From positions 124,001 through 188,000 of the forward strand of contig NZ_CAXPMC010000029.1 of the NCBI RefSeq assembly GCF_964218355.1: a stretch of 64,000 nt of DNA, written 5' to 3'. Of the stretch, positions 61,252 through 64,000 are shown piece after piece; the stretch's first letter is position 1, and every line of letters begins with the position of its first letter. Both the position numbers and the translations under genes were made by a program. This stretch comes from Ferrovibrio sp964218355 (lineage in GTDB: Bacteria; Pseudomonadota; Alphaproteobacteria; Ferrovibrionales; Ferrovibrionaceae). The notes beneath the pieces are model-generated. The model was not told the DNA's origin and made no database searches. It saw only the letters and a list, made by a program, of their open reading frames with translations.

Positions 61252-62238
61252 TCAGTCGGCCAGGCAGTTGCAGCCGCCGAGGGCCGCCGGCAGCGCGAGG
61301 CCGAGTTTCTCCAGCTGCTTTTTGCTGACGGCGGCCTCGTGATCCTCGACGCCGGCGCGCACCGGCGGCAGGTCCTGCATCTTCGCGCCTTTCAGCAGCT
61401 TGTAGGCGACATCGGCGGCATTCTTGCCGATCCTGCCGTAATCGACGGCGAAACCGGCCAGCGTGATGCCCTTGCGGGCGGATTCGACGCCGGCATTGAC
61501 CACCGGGATGCCGATCTGCGCGGCGCTGGCGGCAATTGCCGGCAGGCCCGGCTGGATCAGGCCGCCGGTCGGCGTGTAGATCACGTCGGCCTGGCCCTTC
61601 AGGGCGGCGATGCGGATCGGGATGTCGGCCGGATTGTCGATGCCGGCGCCGACCACCTTGAACTCATACTTGCCGGCGGTCTCCCTGACCTGCTCGAAGA
61701 CGGCGAGGTTGTTGTCCTCGCCGGGATTGTAGGCGACGGCCAGCGTCTTCGCCTTCGGCAGCAGCTTGCGCACGAAACCGAGCACGGCATCCATGTCCTG
61801 CTGGTCGGAGGCACCGGCCATGTCCTCGGCGCCCTCGGTCCAGGACGGCACCAGCTTGGCCTTCACCGGGTTGTTCACCGCGGCGTAGACGATCGGGATG
61901 CCGCTGCCTTTCAGCGCCTGCTTGGCGGCCTGGGTCACCGGCGTGGCGATGGTGTAGATCAGGGTCGGCTTGCCGGCCTTCAGCTTGCTCAGCAGCTGCG
62001 GCAGCAGGGCAACGTCGAAATTCGCCTGGTCGATCTCGTAGGTGACATCCTTGCCCTCCACGAGGCCCTTCGCGGCCAGCTCGGCCTTGAAGGAGGATAC
62101 GGCTTTCTCGAGCTGCGGATGCGGGCCCCACTGGGCGATGCCGATCTTGTAGGGCTGGGCGGATGCGGCGCCCGTGCCAAGCAGCAGCGCGGTGCCGGCG
62201 GTGGCGATCAGGCGGGAGAGGGAGAGCTTGGCAGACAT
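61252..62238 (-). CDS. ABC transporter substrate-binding protein (ABC_sub_bind / TrpX type)
   Basis: A 328-residue periplasmic binding protein of the ABC_sub_bind family. A signal peptide runs to about residue 27 (GTGAASAQ). Next come PYKIGIAQWGPHPQLEKAV, the segment YAAVNNPVKAKLVPSWTEGA and VIYTPTGGLIQPGLPAIAAS. In streptococci such a system (TrpXYZ) imports tryptophan, and the neighbouring tryptophan 2,3-dioxygenase gene supports the same ligand here. The two C-terminal cysteines (GGCNCLAD) are unusual. ATG 62238 follows CGAGG. Confidence 0.88.
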   Translation of the reverse strand: MSAKLSLSRLIATAGTALLLGTGAASAQPYKIGIAQWGPHPQLEKAVSSFKAELAAKGLVEGKDVTYEIDQANFDVALLPQLLSKLKAGKPTLIYTIATPVTQAAKQALKGSGIPIVYAAVNNPVKAKLVPSWTEGAEDMAGASDQQDMDAVLGFVRKLLPKAKTLAVAYNPGEDNNLAVFEQVRETAGKYEFKVVGAGIDNPADIPIRIAALKGQADVIYTPTGGLIQPGLPAIAASAAQIGIPVVNAGVESARKGITLAGFAVDYGRIGKNAADVAYKLLKGAKMQDLPPVRAGVEDHEAAVSKKQLEKLGLALPAALGGCNCLAD

Positions 62239-62279
62239 CGGCAAACCTCGCGGGGTGGTTTGGACAGGTCGGTTCCGGT

Positions 62280-62308
62280 CTTTTAGGCTTGAAACAAATC
62301 GCTGTCCA
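62280..62308 (-). promoter_or_regulatory. trpX-type operon promoter with shared 14-bp dyad
   Basis: On the minus strand TGGACA, 17 bases, TAAAAG fits a housekeeping promoter (62303-62308 and 62280-62285), 42 bases before the binding-protein start. The dyad TTTTAGGCTTGAAA (62281-62294) overlaps its -10 element. The same 14 bases recur in opposite orientation at 63273-63286. Dyad form TTTnAnGCnTnAAA. Confidence 0.65.
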
Positions 62309-62410
62309 CGCTGATTCTACAACGGTTTTCCGATGCTGTCGCCGCGCGGCGCTTCGCTGTGCAGGCTGCCGCAAACTGCGTCAGCACCCGAATAAAATGC
62401 GGGCAGGCTG

Positions 62411-63253
62411 TCAGAGTTTCGTGCGCACCGACCACAATTCGGGGAAGAAGCTGCGCTCCAGCGCCTGGCGGAGATAGGACACGCCGGCCGAGCCGCCGGT
62501 GCCCTGGCGCATGCCGATGATGCGCTCCACCGTCTTCATGTGGCGGAAGCGCCATTGCTGGAAGCTGTCCTCCACGTCGACCAGTTCCTCGGCCAGTTCG
62601 TAGAGATCGAAATGCGTCCCGGATTCGCGGTAGATCGTCTCCCACAGGGCCTCGATGCGCGGATCGGCCGCATGCGGCCTGGTCAGGTCGCGCCCGAGGA
62701 TGTCGGCCGGCACCGCCAGGCCGCGTCGCGCCAGCAGGCGCAGGGCCTCGTCATACAGGCTCGGCGCCTCGAAGGCGGCCTGCAGCGGTGCCAGGATGTC
62801 GGGCCGGTGGGCATGCGGTTTCAGCATCAGGGCATTCTTGGCGCCGAGCTTGAATTCGATCTGCCGGTACTGCCAGGACTGGAAACCCGAGGACGAGCCG
62901 AGCACCGGGCGGAAGCTGAGATAATCGGCCGGCGTCATCGTTGCCAGCACGTCCCAGGCCTGGATCATCTGCGCCTGGATGCGCGACAGCCGCGCCAGGC
63001 ATTTGAAGGCCGGCGGCAGGTCGTCGGCGCGGATGAAGGCCATGGCGCCGTCGAGTTCGTTGTTCAGCAGGCGCATCCACAATTCCTGCACCTGGTGGAT
63101 GATGATGAACAGCATCTCGTCATGCTGGCCGGACAGCGGTTTCTGGGCGGCCAGCAGGCGGTCGAGCTGCAGGTAGTCGCCATAGCTCATGCGCCCGGAA
63201 AAATCGGTCTGGATGCCGTCGGTGCCTGCGGCGGGGGTCGTGGGACTGGTCAT
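62411..63253 (-). CDS. kynA: Tryptophan 2,3-dioxygenase
   Basis: A 280-residue heme dioxygenase that opens the indole ring of tryptophan, the first step of the kynurenine pathway. The conserved N-terminal YGDYLQLDRLLAAQKPLS, the first block QVQELWMRLLNNEL, FQSWQYRQIEFKLGAKN, and the C-terminal WRFRHMKTVERIIGMRQGTG with the heme-ligand His are present. Length is normal. It is divergent from a kynureninase-like gene across 64 bases that contain the shared dyad, and lies upstream of the TrpX-type importer operon in transcription (172-base gap). Confidence 0.96.
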   Translation of the reverse strand: MTSPTTPAAGTDGIQTDFSGRMSYGDYLQLDRLLAAQKPLSGQHDEMLFIIIHQVQELWMRLLNNELDGAMAFIRADDLPPAFKCLARLSRIQAQMIQAWDVLATMTPADYLSFRPVLGSSSGFQSWQYRQIEFKLGAKNALMLKPHAHRPDILAPLQAAFEAPSLYDEALRLLARRGLAVPADILGRDLTRPHAADPRIEALWETIYRESGTHFDLYELAEELVDVEDSFQQWRFRHMKTVERIIGMRQGTGGSAGVSYLRQALERSFFPELWSVRTKL

Positions 63254-63272
63254 GGGCTTGCTCCCGGAATTA

Positions 63273-63286
63273 TTTCAAGCCTAAAA
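63273..63286. promoter_or_regulatory. Shared 14-bp dyad in the kynA/PLP-enzyme divergent promoter
   Basis: TTTCAAGCCTAAAA, the exact reverse complement of the site at 62281-62294. It lies 20 bases upstream of the dioxygenase start and 31 bases upstream of the PLP-enzyme start, overlapping a TAAAAT -10 element of the latter (63282-63287). Lrp/AsnC-type regulators such as KynR control such genes; the regulator is not in this window. Confidence 0.65.
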
Positions 63287-63317
63287 TATCCTTGCCGCTC
63301 CGGGAAGAGGTCAAATC

Positions 63318-64000
63318 ATGTCACCAGTGCTGCGCGATCTGCGCCCGCAGTTTTCCGCCTTTCTCGGCGGCGATCCGCACCGGCTGCATTTCGCCGCGCA
63401 CAGCCATCATCCCTGGCCCGATGCCAGCCGTGCCGGCCATCTGCAGGCCTGGGACGATGCCGCGCGGCTGATCGACGGCAAGTGGGATCGCGTGCTGGGC
63501 CCGGTGCTGGCGGCGGCGCAGGGCCATGTGGCGCGGAATCTGCGCCTGCCCGATCCGCAGAGCGTGGTTTTCGCGCCCAATACCCACGAGCTGGCGATGC
63601 GGCTGCTGTCCTGCCTGCCCGTGGACCGGCCGGCGCGGGTTCTGACCACCGACAGCGAGTTCCATTCCTTCGCCCGCCAGCTGGCCCGGCTGGAGGAAGA
63701 CGGCCTGGTGACGGTCGAGCGTATCGCCGCCGAGCCCTTCGATGATTTCGGCGCGCGGTTTGCCGCGGCGGCCAGGGCGGGCGGCCATGATCTCGTCTGG
63801 CTCAGCAGCGTGTTCTTCAATTCCGGGTTTGCCGTGCCGGACCTGGACGCGATCATCGCGGCCGCCGATCCCGCCGCCCTGCTGGTGGTCGACGGCTACC
63901 ATGCCTTCATGGCCCTGCCGGTGGACTGGTCGGCCTTCGCCGGCCGCGCCTTCTTCATCGCCGGCGGCTACAAATACGCCATGGCGGGCGAGGGCGCCTG
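63318..64000 (+). CDS. Class V aminotransferase-fold PLP enzyme, kynureninase-like (3' end outside window)
   Basis: A protein cut by the window end after about 227 residues. It begins SPVLRDLRPQFSAFLGGDPH and contains FAPNTHELAMRL, TTDSEFHSFARQLARLEED, LVWLSSVFFNSGFAV, then the PLP-ring Asp and PLP-binding Lys regions VVDGYHAFMALPVDW and AGGYKYAMAGEG. This pattern fits kynureninase and its class V relatives. Divergence from tryptophan dioxygenase supports a kynurenine-pathway role, but a related desulfurase-like activity is possible until the C terminus is seen. ATG at 63318 follows GGAAGAGG. Confidence 0.82.
   Translation, partial: MSPVLRDLRPQFSAFLGGDPHRLHFAAHSHHPWPDASRAGHLQAWDDAARLIDGKWDRVLGPVLAAAQGHVARNLRLPDPQSVVFAPNTHELAMRLLSCLPVDRPARVLTTDSEFHSFARQLARLEEDGLVTVERIAAEPFDDFGARFAAAARAGGHDLVWLSSVFFNSGFAVPDLDAIIAAADPAALLVVDGYHAFMALPVDWSAFAGRAFFIAGGYKYAMAGEGA

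Overview
The window is a GC-rich bacterial chromosome segment with the gene order of an alphaproteobacterium. It has ruvCAB-ybgC-tolQRAB-pal-cpoB-tilS-ftsH in one run, zapA with a 6S RNA and a 5-formyltetrahydrofolate cyclo-ligase, two DUF465 genes, a DUF1127 gene, a CycM-like membrane cytochrome c and an alphaproteobacterial-type LexA box. A Rhodospirillales-like or Ferrovibrio-like lineage is my inference from style only. The strong GC bias at third codon positions creates very long false reading frames opposite almost every real gene; these are left out.

Layout. 1-2086: 3' end of priA, a small lipoprotein and a small membrane protein. 2228-13112 (minus strand): cytochrome c, a HisN-type phosphatase, then a YejABEF-type peptide/microcin importer with two tandem binding proteins and an embedded GNAT acetyltransferase, followed by a 2-hydroxyacid dehydrogenase and a VOC protein. 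13365-15673: kdsB, pheA and a LysE-type exporter. 15686-20042: an OhrR-like MarR regulator divergent from a secreted esterase, then a Tat-type amine oxidase and an aldo/keto reductase. 20055-25228: methyltransferase, DUF465 genes, UbiX with a basic tail, acyl-CoA synthetase and TauE. 25319-29629: zapA block with 6S RNA, one-carbon and nucleic-acid genes, and two PAS-like paralogs. 29862-42581: yebC, Holliday-junction resolution, the Tol-Pal envelope machine, tRNA-Ile lysidine synthase and FtsH.

42699-47900 is the accessory stretch. A small lipoprotein lies between two twin terminators, followed by a truncated GST remnant, palindromic REP-like sequence and a frameshifted glutamine amidotransferase. 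Next comes a clearly AT-richer gene for a membrane KAP-family NTPase, the family of the phage-exclusion protein PifA, with a palindrome upstream. A LysE-type exporter follows, with a LexA-box match and two different short-period direct-repeat arrays (12 bp and 10 bp) between it and folP.

47921-64000: folP, glmM and thiD; a MocR regulator divergent from a DUF1127 gene; PhzF, a DMT exporter and a GNAT; a crotonase with TetR regulator and a triple hot-dog thioesterase-like protein; an AEC carrier; and a tryptophan/kynurenine locus. That locus has an ABC importer of the TrpXYZ type, tryptophan 2,3-dioxygenase and a kynureninase-like PLP enzyme cut by the window end. An identical 14-bp dyad lies in both promoter regions of this locus and predicts one shared regulator.

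The best candidates for something undescribed are the 14-unit 10-bp array in front of folP, the solitary KAP NTPase in a decayed zone, the shared dyad of the tryptophan locus, the triple hot-dog protein with a degenerate third domain, and the perfect hairpin enclosing the ribosome binding site and start codon of the crotonase gene. All assignments rest on reading motifs and context; no database search was run.
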